Shown: one piece after another, positions 1 to 8,567 of the stretch | Layout: each line of letters begins with the position of its first letter | Position numbering within the stretch: position 1 is the first letter of the stretch | Origin: Chitinophaga niabensis | GTDB taxonomy: Bacteria; Bacteroidota; Bacteroidia; Chitinophagales; Chitinophagaceae | Length of the DNA: 64,000 nt | Reading direction: 5' to 3' | Assembly (NCBI RefSeq): GCF_039545795.1 | Contig: NZ_CP154260.1 | Location: forward strand, 1,865,001-1,929,000 | Position numbers and translations under genes: made by a program | Notes under the pieces: generated by a model | Seen by the model: the letters and a program-made list of their open reading frames with translations, nothing else | Told to the model about the DNA's origin: nothing | Database searches by the model: none

Positions 1-1
1 C

Positions 2-1564
2 CTGGTGCCAGCTTCCGGTGTGGACATCTACATCTTCGGCGGCCCTACGGCTATGAATGCCGTACAACGGTACAACCTCTTCAATGGTGGCGGATACCTG
101 CCTCCCAAATGGGGACTGGGCTTTACACAACGTGTACCCACCTTATATTCACAAAGTGATATCCTCCGGGAGGCCAACGAATTTGAAGCACATAATTTCC
201 CCTTGGATTTTATTGGCGTAGAGCCGGGATGGCATTCTATGGCTTATCCCTGCACTTTTGAGTGGGACGCTAAACGTTTCCCTGATCCAAAGGGTTTCAT
301 CAACAGCCTGCTGCAGAAAGGCATCAGGGCTAATCTCTGGCTGAACCCTTATGTGTCGCCCACGAGTTCACTGTATCCAAAAGTGAAACCCTTTTCCGGT
401 ACACATACTGTTTGGAATGGTATCGTAACAGACTTTACTATTCCTGAAGCGCGTAATATCTTCAAAGAACATTTCATAAAAAACCATATATCCCTTGGCG
501 TTAGCGGGTACAAAATGGATGAGAACGATGGATATGATAAATGGTTATGGCCGGATGTAGCTACTTTCCCTTCCGGTACCTCCGCTGAACAGATGCGCCA
601 GATCTATGGCCTGCAAATGCAGAAGATGACGGATGAATGGTACCGTGAAACAAACCAGCGTACATATGGCCTGGTACGTGCTTCTAATGCAGGCGCCAGT
701 AATCTGCCCTATGTGATCTACAACGATTATTATTCCCATCCTGATTTCATTACGGCATTGGTGAACAGCAGCTTTATTGGTGTGTTATGGACGCCGGAAG
801 TACGTGCTTCCAAATCTGCTGAAGAATGGGTGAGAAGGATGCAGTCTGTATGTTTTTCCCCCATGGCTATGCTGAATGCATGGGCGGATGGCACTAAACC
901 ATGGTCTTTCCCCGAAGTGGAAAAAGCGGTACAGGAAGTGGCCACTTTGCGTATGCGCCTGCTGCCTTATCTCTATTCTACTTTTGCACAATATCACTTT
1001 GAAGGCAAACCTCCTTTCCGTTCCATGAACCTGGTAGATGGTTTTGCTTATGCGCCACAGATCACGGCCGGTAAACTGGATGCTACATTGAACCCTTATG
1101 AGGCAAAAACAAAGTCTGATCTGAAGGACCAATACATGATGGGAGATAATCTTCTGGTAGCACCCGTATTCGCAGGAGAAAAAAGCCGCAAAGTATACCT
1201 GCCTGCCGGTAAATGGTATGATTTCTATACCGGTAAACTCGCAGGAGAGAACCAGGTGATCACGGTACAGGCAGAACTGGAGAAAATTCCTTTATTCGTT
1301 CGCGACGGAGGTCTGATCCCTATGGTTCCCGCCCGCAGGCAGGCGCCGAAAGCAGGAGAGGTGTTGCCGCTGGAAGTAAGGGTATATGGTACAGCACCGG
1401 GTACATTTACTTTGTATGACGATGATGGTACTACTTTCAACTTTGAGAAAGGAGCGTTTTCAAAAGTGGAGTTAAAGAGTGCTAACAGGTCCATGAGCGC
1501 TCCTGCAAACGGCAAACCTTTTGGTTATGATAAAAAGGTGACCTGGACGTTTATGACGAAGTAA
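2..1564 (+). CDS. Glycoside hydrolase family 31 protein, 5' part missing
   Basis: C-terminal 520 or so residues of a GH31 alpha-glycosidase (alpha-xylosidase/alpha-glucosidase type), which cleaves alpha-linked sugars by a retaining mechanism. The reading frame is open to the left edge, and the GTG at position 5 is probably internal, so the N-terminal beta-sandwich lies outside the window. Counting from that GTG, the (beta/alpha)8 barrel is visible from about residue 30; KMDEND (D172) fits the catalytic nucleophile and IYNDYY (D241) the acid/base. A C-terminal beta domain with YGTAPGTFTLYDDDG (DUF5110-like) follows. The substrate cannot be told from this part. A lipoprotein gene follows 17 bp downstream. 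Confidence 0.9.
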   Translation: MVPASGVDIYIFGGPTAMNAVQRYNLFNGGGYLPPKWGLGFTQRVPTLYSQSDILREANEFEAHNFPLDFIGVEPGWHSMAYPCTFEWDAKRFPDPKGFINSLLQKGIRANLWLNPYVSPTSSLYPKVKPFSGTHTVWNGIVTDFTIPEARNIFKEHFIKNHISLGVSGYKMDENDGYDKWLWPDVATFPSGTSAEQMRQIYGLQMQKMTDEWYRETNQRTYGLVRASNAGASNLPYVIYNDYYSHPDFITALVNSSFIGVLWTPEVRASKSAEEWVRRMQSVCFSPMAMLNAWADGTKPWSFPEVEKAVQEVATLRMRLLPYLYSTFAQYHFEGKPPFRSMNLVDGFAYAPQITAGKLDATLNPYEAKTKSDLKDQYMMGDNLLVAPVFAGEKSRKVYLPAGKWYDFYTGKLAGENQVITVQAELEKIPLFVRDGGLIPMVPARRQAPKAGEVLPLEVRVYGTAPGTFTLYDDDGTTFNFEKGAFSKVELKSANRSMSAPANGKPFGYDKKVTWTFMTK

Positions 1565-1581
1565 TAGTATCTTGGGGCACT

Positions 1582-2253
1582 ATGAAATTAATGATATCCC
1601 TGCTGTGCATCCTGTTATTTGTGGGATGCCAGCCAGCACCTAAAGTAGAAAAAGAACTGACTACTGATTTTGAAGGCAGCATTACCTATAAGCTTTTAGA
1701 ATGGGACTCGAAAGATATGGATAGTGCAAGAGCCGTTGGGATGAGGGCTTTGGGGCCTAAAGACAGCCTGAGGGTTTTATTCAAAGAAGGCAGCTTTATG
1801 TCAATTATGGATAGCTCCACGATAGATTATTCTTATTTCAATCCTCACCTCAATAAATATTATACCAGGCTGGCCGGGGATGATTCCGTCTACGAAGATC
1901 CGGGAGATGTGCTGACCGAGGCAGGAAACTTCCTGTTGGATACCCGGCTGGAGTATAATACAGATACGATCCTGGGTTATGTCTGCAACCGGTTGATCAT
2001 GAAGTATAAATTCTCGACCAAAACATATATCTACTCACCGGAAATTGCTACCAATCCAGAGTGGTATAAGCACTCGAAGGTTTATTACTTTGATGTGATG
2101 TACAAATTGATGAAAGCTTACTACTTAGGTATGCGGGTGGACCATCGGGACTATGCTTACGAGGTCCGTGCTATCAGTGTAATCCGCTCAGAACTACCGG
2201 ACAGTGTTTTTCCGGATCCCAAACAAATGCTTATACACACAAGCTGGCAATAA
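1582..2253 (+). CDS. Predicted lipoprotein of unknown function
   Basis: A 223-residue protein with a lipoprotein signal peptide: hydrophobic stretch at residues 3-15 ending in LFVGC, then a polar region. It is therefore probably lipid-anchored in the periplasm or outer membrane. The mature part begins with FEGSITYKL, a pattern seen in Bacteroidota GLPGLI/DUF4412-like secreted proteins, but I cannot assign a family with confidence. It starts 17 bp after the GH31 stop codon and may be read through from it. The function is unknown. Confidence 0.75.
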   Translation: MKLMISLLCILLFVGCQPAPKVEKELTTDFEGSITYKLLEWDSKDMDSARAVGMRALGPKDSLRVLFKEGSFMSIMDSSTIDYSYFNPHLNKYYTRLAGDDSVYEDPGDVLTEAGNFLLDTRLEYNTDTILGYVCNRLIMKYKFSTKTYIYSPEIATNPEWYKHSKVYYFDVMYKLMKAYYLGMRVDHRDYAYEVRAISVIRSELPDSVFPDPKQMLIHTSWQ

Positions 2254-2310
2254 CTTCCCCAACTATCACAAAAAATCGGATATTTTCATAGAAATACCTA
2301 TGTTTAAAAT

Positions 2311-3834
2311 ATGAAAAGTATCCTAACGGCAGCCTTATTGCTCGGCTGCACCAGCCTATACGCTCAGAAAACCCCGGCCACAGACACAGCCGATGGTAAA
2401 TTCTCAAAAGGAGGCGCCAGCCGCAACCTGAACATGGATGCCGGCGTTACTACCGCTCACCAGGTAACCATCAAAGGCCAGGTAGTACCTTACAAAGTTA
2501 CTGCCGGTACCATCCCTGTTTGGGACGATGATGGAAAAGTGATCGCAGGCGTTTTCTACACTTACTTCGAAAGATCAAACGTAGCAGACCGTAATGCCCG
2601 CCCATTGGTATTTTCTTTCAATGGCGGCCCCGGCACAGCCTCCGTATGGATGCAGATCGGTTATACCGGCCCGCGCATCCTCAAGATAGATGATGAAGGA
2701 TATCCCGTACAGCCCTATGGCCTGAAAGACAATGCACATTCTATCCTGGACGTGGCGGATATTGTATACGTAGACCCTGTGAACACGGGCTTTTCAAGAA
2801 TGGCCAATAAAGATGTGCAAGGCAGTAAGTTCTTTGGTGTGAACCAGGATGTACGTTACCTCGCAGAATGGATCAATACATTCATTACCCGTTATAAACG
2901 CTGGGCTTCCCCCAAATACCTTGTGGGCGAAAGTTATGGCACCACCCGTGTATCAGGACTGGCACTGGAATTACAGAACTCCCAGTGGATCTATGTAAAT
3001 GGCGTAGTACTGGTATCGCCTACAGAATTAGGCATTGAAAGAGATGGTCCTATGGCCGCTGCACTCCGTTTACCATATTATGCAGCTACTGCATGGTACC
3101 ATAAAGCCTTACCGGCAGACCTGCAGCAGAAAGACCTGCCAGTGATGTTACAGGAAGTGGAAGCATTTACCATCAAAGACTATATCCCTGCATTGGCAGA
3201 AGGTGGTTTTATCAGCGATGCCCGCAGGAAAGAGATCGCCGCTAAAGTAGCCCGCTATGCAGGTATTTCTGAGAAAGCGGTACTGCAGAATAACCTGGAT
3301 ATCCCCACTGGTTTCTTCTGGAAGGAACTGCTGCGTGAGCGTGGTTATACTGTGGGCAGGCTGGATTCCCGCTACCTGGGTATTGATCGTAAAGATGCAG
3401 GGCAGAATGTAGATTTCAATGCGGAATTAACTTCCTGGCTGCACTCTTTCACACCGGCTATCAATATGTACCTGAGAGAAGAACTGAACTATAAAACAGA
3501 CCTGAAGTATTACATGTTCGGCCCTGTATTTCCATGGGATAATACAGGTAACAAAACAGGAGAGAATTTAAGGCAGGCCATGGCGCAGAACCCTTACCTG
3601 CACGTACTGATCCAGAGCGGTTATTACGATGGCGCCTGTGATTATTTCAATGCGAAATACAGCATGTGGCAAATGGACCCAAGCGGTAAACTGAAAGACC
3701 GCCTTTCCTGGGAAGGCTACCGCAGCGGGCACATGATGTATCTGCGTAAAGATGACCTCGCCACCAGTAACGAACATCTAAGGGAATTCATTCAGAAGTC
3801 TATTCCCAAAGCGGGACAGGCTGCAAAATATTAA
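2311..3834 (+). CDS. Secreted peptidase S10 (serine carboxypeptidase) family protein
   Basis: A 507-residue serine carboxypeptidase-like protein with a signal peptide (cleavage likely after YAQ, about residue 19). It carries the S10 hallmarks in order: the oxyanion-region motif FNGGPGTASVW near residue 106, the nucleophile motif GESYGTT (S208), an acidic residue in YYDGACD (D440 or D444), and the C-terminal histidine in RSGHMMY (H474). The family removes C-terminal amino acids from peptides and works here probably in the periplasm or outside the cell. It stands alone, with a rho-independent terminator just after the stop, and dinB is convergent. The peptide substrate is not predictable. Confidence 0.9.
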   Translation: MKSILTAALLLGCTSLYAQKTPATDTADGKFSKGGASRNLNMDAGVTTAHQVTIKGQVVPYKVTAGTIPVWDDDGKVIAGVFYTYFERSNVADRNARPLVFSFNGGPGTASVWMQIGYTGPRILKIDDEGYPVQPYGLKDNAHSILDVADIVYVDPVNTGFSRMANKDVQGSKFFGVNQDVRYLAEWINTFITRYKRWASPKYLVGESYGTTRVSGLALELQNSQWIYVNGVVLVSPTELGIERDGPMAAALRLPYYAATAWYHKALPADLQQKDLPVMLQEVEAFTIKDYIPALAEGGFISDARRKEIAAKVARYAGISEKAVLQNNLDIPTGFFWKELLRERGYTVGRLDSRYLGIDRKDAGQNVDFNAELTSWLHSFTPAINMYLREELNYKTDLKYYMFGPVFPWDNTGNKTGENLRQAMAQNPYLHVLIQSGYYDGACDYFNAKYSMWQMDPSGKLKDRLSWEGYRSGHMMYLRKDDLATSNEHLREFIQKSIPKAGQAAKY

Positions 3835-3841
3835 GTAGAAG

Positions 3842-3871
3842 AACGGCGCTTTCACCAGGTGCCGTTTTTTT
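3842..3871 (+). terminator. Intrinsic terminator after the S10 peptidase
   Basis: The arms AACGGC (3842-3847) and GCCGTT (3861-3866), with further partial pairing inside, are followed directly by a run of T. It lies 8 bp after the peptidase stop codon. Confidence 0.7.
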
Positions 3872-3997
3872 ATGTGACCGGGCTGTTGATCGCTGACCTG
3901 GCCGCCGTTGTGTCACTCACTTGTACGGCAGGAAGGGGCTCGGCTGAGTGCTGTTCTTTTAATTATGTTAAATAGATTTCATAGAACCGCTATGGTA

Positions 3998-4079
3998 GCT
4001 TCATCCTTGCTTCATCCTAGCTTCATGTTGCTTCCCAGAGCGGGTTTAAGCTACTTTGAAGCTAGGATGAAGCAAGGAT
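3998..4079. repeat. Large perfect inverted repeat built from GCTTCATCC units
   Basis: Positions 4003-4025 and 4057-4079 are perfect 23-bp reverse complements around a 31-bp loop. The left side is itself a short tandem array: GCTTC recurs at 3998, 4009, 4020 and 4030, that is at 11, 11 and 10 bp steps. The element fills the gap between the convergent S10 peptidase and dinB genes and ends 4 bp from the dinB stop. There is no T-tract after the stem in either direction, so it is not a classic intrinsic terminator. It may be a dispersed palindromic element or an mRNA 3'-end structure. Confidence 0.75.
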
Positions 4080-4083
4080 AAAC

Positions 4084-5160
4084 TCAAAAAAGACTCAATT
4101 GCGCTGTTTCGGGGGGATGTTCCTCTCCAAAATTAGATAATGTGATCCCCAGCAACCTGATCTTCTTATCCTCCGGCTCTGTTTTCAGTAACAACTGTTT
4201 GGCAATAGCCGAAATAGTGGGCAGATCATTGATCCCCTGGGCTAAGGACTGGTTCCGGGTGATCTGTTTAAAATCGCTGTATTTGATCTTCAGGGTAACT
4301 GTTCTGCCTTTCAGCTGGTACCGTTCCAGCCTGTTGGCCACCGTTACCGCTATTTTATCCAATTCTGTATTCATTTCTTCTATGAGGGTGAGATCGTAGG
4401 CAAAAGTGTCTTCTGCCCCCACGGATTTAGTTTCCCGGTGTGGCTCCACTGCTCTGTCGTCTATGCCCCTTACGATCTTGTAATAAAAGCGGCCGGATTT
4501 GCCGAAGTATTGCACCAGTTCATTCTCTGTGAGTTTCTTGAGGTCCTTGCCCGTATGCAGGTTCATCCCTTTCATTTTATCCGCCGTTACTTTCCCCACG
4601 CCAAAGAATTTCTCTACCGGCAAATTCTCCATAAACGATTCCACCTGCGAGGGTGCAATGAAAGTAAGGCCATCCGGCTTCTGCATATCCGAAGCTATTT
4701 TGGCCACGAATTTATTGATGGATACACCTGCAGAAGCAGTAAGCTGCAGTTCATCCCTGATCGCCTGTTTGATCTGTTGTGCAATGGCAATAGCGGAACC
4801 GATCTGCTGTTTATCTTCCGTAACATCCAGGTAAGCTTCATCGAGGGAGAGGGGTTCTATGAGGTCTGTATACCTGCTGAAGATCTCACGTACGCTTTGG
4901 GATACTTCTTTGTAAGCGGCAAAACGTGGCCTTACAAAAATGAGATGCGGGCATAATTGCAGCGCTCTTTTGGAAGGCATGGCAGAACGCACACCAAATT
5001 TCCGGGCTTCATAACTACAGGTGGCCACCACGCCACCCCGTCCTTCCGGAGAACCTCCCACTGCAATGGCTTTTCCACGGTACTCCGGATTGTCGCGCTG
5101 CTCTACAGATGCATAAAATGCATCCATGTCTATGTGAATGATCTTACGTTGCACGGACAT
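4084..5160 (-). CDS. dinB: DNA polymerase IV (Y-family translesion polymerase)
   Basis: A 358-residue DinB/Pol IV. The start is placed at MSVQRKIIHIDMDAF rather than five codons upstream, because family members begin a few residues before the IHIDMDAFYASVE motif. The metal-binding residues are visible: D11 in IDMDAF and D107/E108 in SLDEAYLDVT. The polymerase core, the helix-hairpin-helix region (FGVGKVTADKMKGM) and the little finger domain follow. The protein ends in AQLSLF, a canonical sliding-clamp binding motif. It bypasses DNA lesions with low fidelity. It is divergent from the HxlR gene with only 42 bp between the starts. No SOS box was recognised. Confidence 0.96.
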   Translation of the reverse strand: MSVQRKIIHIDMDAFYASVEQRDNPEYRGKAIAVGGSPEGRGGVVATCSYEARKFGVRSAMPSKRALQLCPHLIFVRPRFAAYKEVSQSVREIFSRYTDLIEPLSLDEAYLDVTEDKQQIGSAIAIAQQIKQAIRDELQLTASAGVSINKFVAKIASDMQKPDGLTFIAPSQVESFMENLPVEKFFGVGKVTADKMKGMNLHTGKDLKKLTENELVQYFGKSGRFYYKIVRGIDDRAVEPHRETKSVGAEDTFAYDLTLIEEMNTELDKIAVTVANRLERYQLKGRTVTLKIKYSDFKQITRNQSLAQGINDLPTISAIAKQLLLKTEPEDKKIRLLGITLSNFGEEHPPETAQLSLF

Positions 5161-5180
5161 AGCTGCAATATACATTATCG

Positions 5181-5188
5181 TATCTTTG
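5181..5188 (+). promoter_or_regulatory. Bacteroidota -7 element (TATCTTTG) for the HxlR gene
   Basis: TATCTTTG matches the Bacteroidota primary sigma factor -7 consensus TAnnTTTG exactly and lies 15 bp upstream of the HxlR ATG. No clear -33 TTTG was seen. Confidence 0.45.
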
Positions 5189-5202
5189 ATAAAACGGGAA
5201 CA

Positions 5203-5565
5203 ATGACAAATGAAGGAATCTGTTCAGTGGATTATGCTTTCCAGCGCATTGGCGGAAAATACAAAGGGCGCATTATCTGGGCGCTGAAGGATAAGGTGAT
5301 GCGGTATGGTGAACTGAAGCGGTATGTGCAGGGAATAACCCCTAAAATGCTCACACAGGCCCTGCGGGAATTGGAGGAAGATGGCCTGGTTCAAAGAACG
5401 GTTTACCAGGAAGTACTTCCCCGGGTTGAATACCTTCTCACCGGGGAAGCGAAAGAATTAATCCCTTTCATTGAGTTGCTGAGTTGCTGGGCTGAAAAAC
5501 AAATGCAAAAACGAGGCATTCCTTCCATGGTACAGCATGCAACGCCCATGAAAAAGGCGATGTAG
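5203..5565 (+). CDS. HxlR-family winged-helix transcriptional regulator
   Basis: A 120-residue protein. The ATG at 5203 gives the usual HxlR N-terminus with a single early cysteine (GICSVDYAFQRIGGK), followed by the winged-helix region with the family pattern RYGELKRYVQGITPKMLTQAL and RELEEDGLVQR. The frame extends open far upstream, but that part overlaps dinB antisense and is not coding. HxlR proteins are dimeric regulators that often respond to electrophiles or quinones and control adjacent genes. Here the divergent neighbour is dinB, but no direct link is shown. The stop codon is one base away from the stop of the convergent membrane-protein gene. Confidence 0.9.
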   Translation: MTNEGICSVDYAFQRIGGKYKGRIIWALKDKVMRYGELKRYVQGITPKMLTQALRELEEDGLVQRTVYQEVLPRVEYLLTGEAKELIPFIELLSCWAEKQMQKRGIPSMVQHATPMKKAM

Positions 5566-5566
5566 A

Positions 5567-5881
5567 TCACCTGGACTGGTAACGCGGCATCACCAGTAGT
5601 TTCACTATCGTGTGCGCTACTGCGGATAATACCAGTACTACCACAATGATCAGCCAGCGTTTTACCGGGGTGTCAAATACATCAATAATGTCTGATTCTC
5701 CTTTTCCTGCAAAAAGCAATGCCATGGTAAAGACCAAAGCTCCGCAGATCCAGAGGGTGAGGTGCGACCAGAAATATTTGGTCTTGTTGTAACCATTCTT
5801 TCCGAATGAGGTGAATAGCAATAAAACGTGTGCAACAAAAAAGGCAGCTGCTGCAATAGCTAACAATGTGAATGGAGTCAT
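5567..5881 (-). CDS. Small three-helix membrane protein, unknown function
   Basis: A 104-residue hydrophobic protein with three likely transmembrane segments (about residues 4-24, 38-60 and 75-95) joined by short polar loops. No family is recognised. It is convergent with the HxlR gene, the two stop codons being separated by a single base. The reading frame is well kept, with a hydrophobic-helix pattern typical of real membrane proteins. Confidence 0.7.
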   Translation of the reverse strand: MTPFTLLAIAAAAFFVAHVLLLFTSFGKNGYNKTKYFWSHLTLWICGALVFTMALLFAGKGESDIIDVFDTPVKRWLIIVVVLVLSAVAHTIVKLLVMPRYQSR

Positions 5882-5934
5882 AGTGTACAGTGTTTTTGGA
5901 TATGATATATATAAATATAATTAAATTTCTGTCA

Positions 5935-6594
5935 CTACAAAACCTTCAGTTCTATCTTTCGGTAATAGATATCCGCCCCTTCACTTTGAATAGCGATCTT
6001 TCCTGAGCGTACACTGGCATCTTCTGCTTCATTTACGATCACGCCATTTACAATATGCGTGCATTTTCCTTTCAGGGAGATCACTTCTATACGGTTCCAT
6101 TCCCCGGTGGGTTTTTCTGCATCCTTTTTCTTTACAATGTGGGTGTTTTTTGTAGCAGGAGAGCGTACACCATCTATGATGGCTGTAACACTGTCTATCA
6201 GCCAGAAATCGCCGCAATCCTTTTCCTGGATCTGGCATTCCACGGCACGGGGCCATACTTTGTCGTTACCCACGGTATGGTATAAGATGCCATTATCCCG
6301 CACTGCTTTTTCCCGGGGAGGCCATTTGTTATTACCCCATTTGAATTCCACCACCAGGTGAAAGTCGCTATAGGTTTTTTCGGTAGCGATATAACCGAAC
6401 TCTTTGCCGGTAATATACAACATGCCGTCCTGTACGGAAAACACTTTGTCCACGTCATTATCCTTTCCCTTCGATTTAATAAAGGAATACCATCCGCTGA
6501 GGTCTTTTCCGTTGAATAGAGGCTTGAAGTTCTGGGCGTTAGCTCCCATGAAAGAGAGGAGCAGGAAAGACAATAAAATGCATTTGCTGTTCAT
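5935..6594 (-). CDS. Secreted DUF1080 (3-keto-disaccharide hydrolase-like) protein
   Basis: A 219-residue protein with a signal peptide (MNSKCILLSFLLLSFMGANAQ) and one DUF1080 domain, a concanavalin-like beta-sandwich. Typical family features are FKPLFNGKDLSGWYSF near the mature N-terminus, EFKWG, DNGILYHT and VECQIQEKDCGDFW. Some members of this family hydrolyse 3-keto-disaccharides; whether this one is catalytic is unknown. It is probably exported to the periplasm. It is divergent from the DUF4251 gene, with about 100 bp between starts. Confidence 0.88.
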   Translation of the reverse strand: MNSKCILLSFLLLSFMGANAQNFKPLFNGKDLSGWYSFIKSKGKDNDVDKVFSVQDGMLYITGKEFGYIATEKTYSDFHLVVEFKWGNNKWPPREKAVRDNGILYHTVGNDKVWPRAVECQIQEKDCGDFWLIDSVTAIIDGVRSPATKNTHIVKKKDAEKPTGEWNRIEVISLKGKCTHIVNGVIVNEAEDASVRSGKIAIQSEGADIYYRKIELKVL

Positions 6595-6694
6595 AACTGG
6601 AATTTTAACAAAATAATTATTATTTGGGAATTACAGGGAACATTTGTGGCCTGCGTTTTGTTTTATAAGGCAAAAATGGAATAAATCCAATCAT

Positions 6695-7207
6695 ATGAAG
6701 TACATCAAAACTATACCGGTCCTGTTGTTACTTTTAGTGCTGGGCGTTGGATCATTTGCTCAGACCGCCGTAAAGCCAAAAGAATCCGAAAAAGCAAAGA
6801 AGATAAAAGAACTCATCAGCAGCCGGAACTACCAGTTCCAGGCGCAGACTGTTTTCCCTATGTCAGGCCGTACGCGGCAGATAGGGGGAGAAGGGTATGA
6901 CGTCTCTGTTTCCAAAGATACCGTGAATTCTTACCTGCCTTATTTCGGCCGTGCTTATGCCGCGCCCATCGATCCTTCAAGGGGTGGTATACAGTTCATT
7001 TCCAAAAATTTTGAATATACAGAAGCACCGGGTAAGAAAGGGGGATGGGATATTACCATCAAACCGAAAGACGTACGGGATGTACAGCAATTCTTCCTGT
7101 CTGTTTCTGAAGATGGTTATGCCTCTTTGCAGGTGACCAGCACCAACCGGCAGCCGATCTCTTTTAACGGGATCATTGCCGAGAAGCGTTCCAGGAAAAA
7201 GAAATAA
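6695..7207 (+). CDS. Secreted DUF4251 domain protein
   Basis: A 170-residue protein. The ATG at 6695 was chosen because it directly precedes a clean signal peptide (MKYIKTIPVLLLLLVLGVGS, cleavage near FAQ); the upstream in-frame extension has no such character. The mature part matches the Bacteroidota DUF4251 family: FQAQTVFPMSGRTRQIGG, then SYLPYFGRAYAAPID, GGIQFISKNFEY and VTSTNRQPISFNGII. The function of the family is unknown. A strong terminator follows. Confidence 0.88.
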   Translation: MKYIKTIPVLLLLLVLGVGSFAQTAVKPKESEKAKKIKELISSRNYQFQAQTVFPMSGRTRQIGGEGYDVSVSKDTVNSYLPYFGRAYAAPIDPSRGGIQFISKNFEYTEAPGKKGGWDITIKPKDVRDVQQFFLSVSEDGYASLQVTSTNRQPISFNGIIAEKRSRKKK

Positions 7208-7228
7208 GCAGGATGGTCAACGAGTAGG

Positions 7229-7256
7229 AAAGCCGGGTTTCGATCCGGCTTTTTTT
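7229..7256 (+). terminator. Intrinsic terminator after the DUF4251 gene
   Basis: The arms AAGCCGG (7230-7236) and CCGGCTT (7245-7251) enclose a short loop and are followed by a T-run, about 22 bp after the stop codon. The next 145 bp up to the convergent DUF2341 gene show nothing further. Confidence 0.85.
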
Positions 7257-7402
7257 ATGAGGTAAGGTGGTGTTTTTCTATTTTCAACTAAACCAGACTG
7301 CCAGCCGTATTTGTGGGCTGGCAGCATGTATACATGGATTTAGATTTTGGTGTTGCCCTCAGGGGCAATCGTTTCTATAAATTACATAAAATTTTCCATA
7401 TG

Positions 7403-8554
7403 TTAACGCCTTTTCTGTGTTTTTCCGAACAGGAGTAGTACAGATCCTTCCCGCTGGCTTTCGTAGTCCAGTTTTATCCAGTTTTCATCCTTCACTACTT
7501 TTAAAACCCTGGCTTCATCCAGCAACCCATCCCAAAAACGCCCTTTGTCCGGGAACTGACTTTGGTTGCCGATACCAACAGGATGATCGTCCGACTTCCA
7601 TTCCACTTCAAACTTCTCCACCTTATCCAGCACCCCGTTTACGTAGAGTTTTACATAAGGATAATCGTGCACGCCGGTAAGGTGAAACCATTTGCCGGTG
7701 ACCATATCCGTTTTACCTACCACGCAGAGGTCTCCTTTGGGTTGCTGCTCCACGCAGATCTCTATCAATTCTGCCGCAGGTTTATGCCAGTACCTTGGCC
7801 CGAACTTCTGCAAACGCCATGAATTATCGCCTTTCGCAAACATGGTTTCATAACCGGGGCCTATCCGTTTGGCTTCATCACCTTTATTGGCATAACTGCG
7901 GGCTTTTGCCCAGATGGAAAAAGTAAGCTTCCGTGTAAGGTCAAAGAGTTTGCGTTTATCGGAATCTACTTTGATCCATTGCTGATCTTCGTAATTGAAT
8001 TGCTGTGCTTTACCAATGATGCCATCTGTAGCCGTCCATGGCTTCATGTTTACACCGGTGGCATCTGCTGCATTATCCGTAGCATCTTTATAACCTTCCG
8101 GTAAAGTATTGCCGGGCTCATTCAAATGCCATACCCCAACAAAGCCGTCTTTACCGGCGAAGATCTCTTTGCCGCGATCTTCATCAGCAGCCTGTTCATT
8201 CCCCCAATGCATATAGATAGCTTGTGTGGCATTGTTACCTTTTACAACCGGCACCTTTACCCATACCAGGGCTTTTTTGTTTACAGGGTCCCACCATTCA
8301 ATGCTATGGGGGAGAAAGGTATTGCCATTGGAAAAACGGATATCCGCACCATTGGCTTTTGCCTGTGAGAAATCGAAGTTTTGCGTGGTGAGGGTAACGG
8401 CCAGGGGGAAGTCCTTTACGTCGCCGCTTACGTTGGCGCCGTTGGGGGAAGTGTTAAGCCTGATCTCTTTATAATATTGCCAGGCGGAGGTTTCCTGGGA
8501 TAGTACAGGATAACAGATGCAATAGGATAATACGAATAAGACAAGATGTTTCAT
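7403..8554 (-). CDS. Secreted DUF2341/LamG-like concanavalin-fold protein
   Basis: A 383-residue protein with a signal peptide (MKHLVLFVLSYCICYPVLSQ). Residues about 25-120 fit DUF2341 (FPLAVTLTTQNFDFSQAKANG, ADIRFSNG, YMHWGN). Residues about 140-375 fit a LamG-like jellyroll (VGVWHLNEPG, LTFSIWAKARS, VKLYVNG, GLLDEARVLK). Such proteins often bind or act on polysaccharides at the cell surface, but no catalytic signature is visible. It starts 13 bp after the stop of the LytTR regulator and is probably the last gene of that operon, so it may be part of, or an output of, sensor system 1. Confidence 0.85.
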   Translation of the reverse strand: MKHLVLFVLSYCICYPVLSQETSAWQYYKEIRLNTSPNGANVSGDVKDFPLAVTLTTQNFDFSQAKANGADIRFSNGNTFLPHSIEWWDPVNKKALVWVKVPVVKGNNATQAIYMHWGNEQAADEDRGKEIFAGKDGFVGVWHLNEPGNTLPEGYKDATDNAADATGVNMKPWTATDGIIGKAQQFNYEDQQWIKVDSDKRKLFDLTRKLTFSIWAKARSYANKGDEAKRIGPGYETMFAKGDNSWRLQKFGPRYWHKPAAELIEICVEQQPKGDLCVVGKTDMVTGKWFHLTGVHDYPYVKLYVNGVLDKVEKFEVEWKSDDHPVGIGNQSQFPDKGRFWDGLLDEARVLKVVKDENWIKLDYESQREGSVLLLFGKTQKRR

Positions 8555-8567
8555 TAACAGGAAGTTA

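Noticed and set aside
785..1132. Long open frames on the strand opposite the GH31 gene (and similar frames opposite susC, sufD, RND and others)
   Set aside because: They lie inside well-supported genes, have no domain or signal-peptide character, and are explained by codon bias of the sense strand.
4957..5202. Upstream extension of the HxlR reading frame into dinB
   Set aside because: It overlaps the conserved N-terminus of dinB antisense; the HxlR domain begins exactly at the ATG at 5203, with a -7 element just before it.
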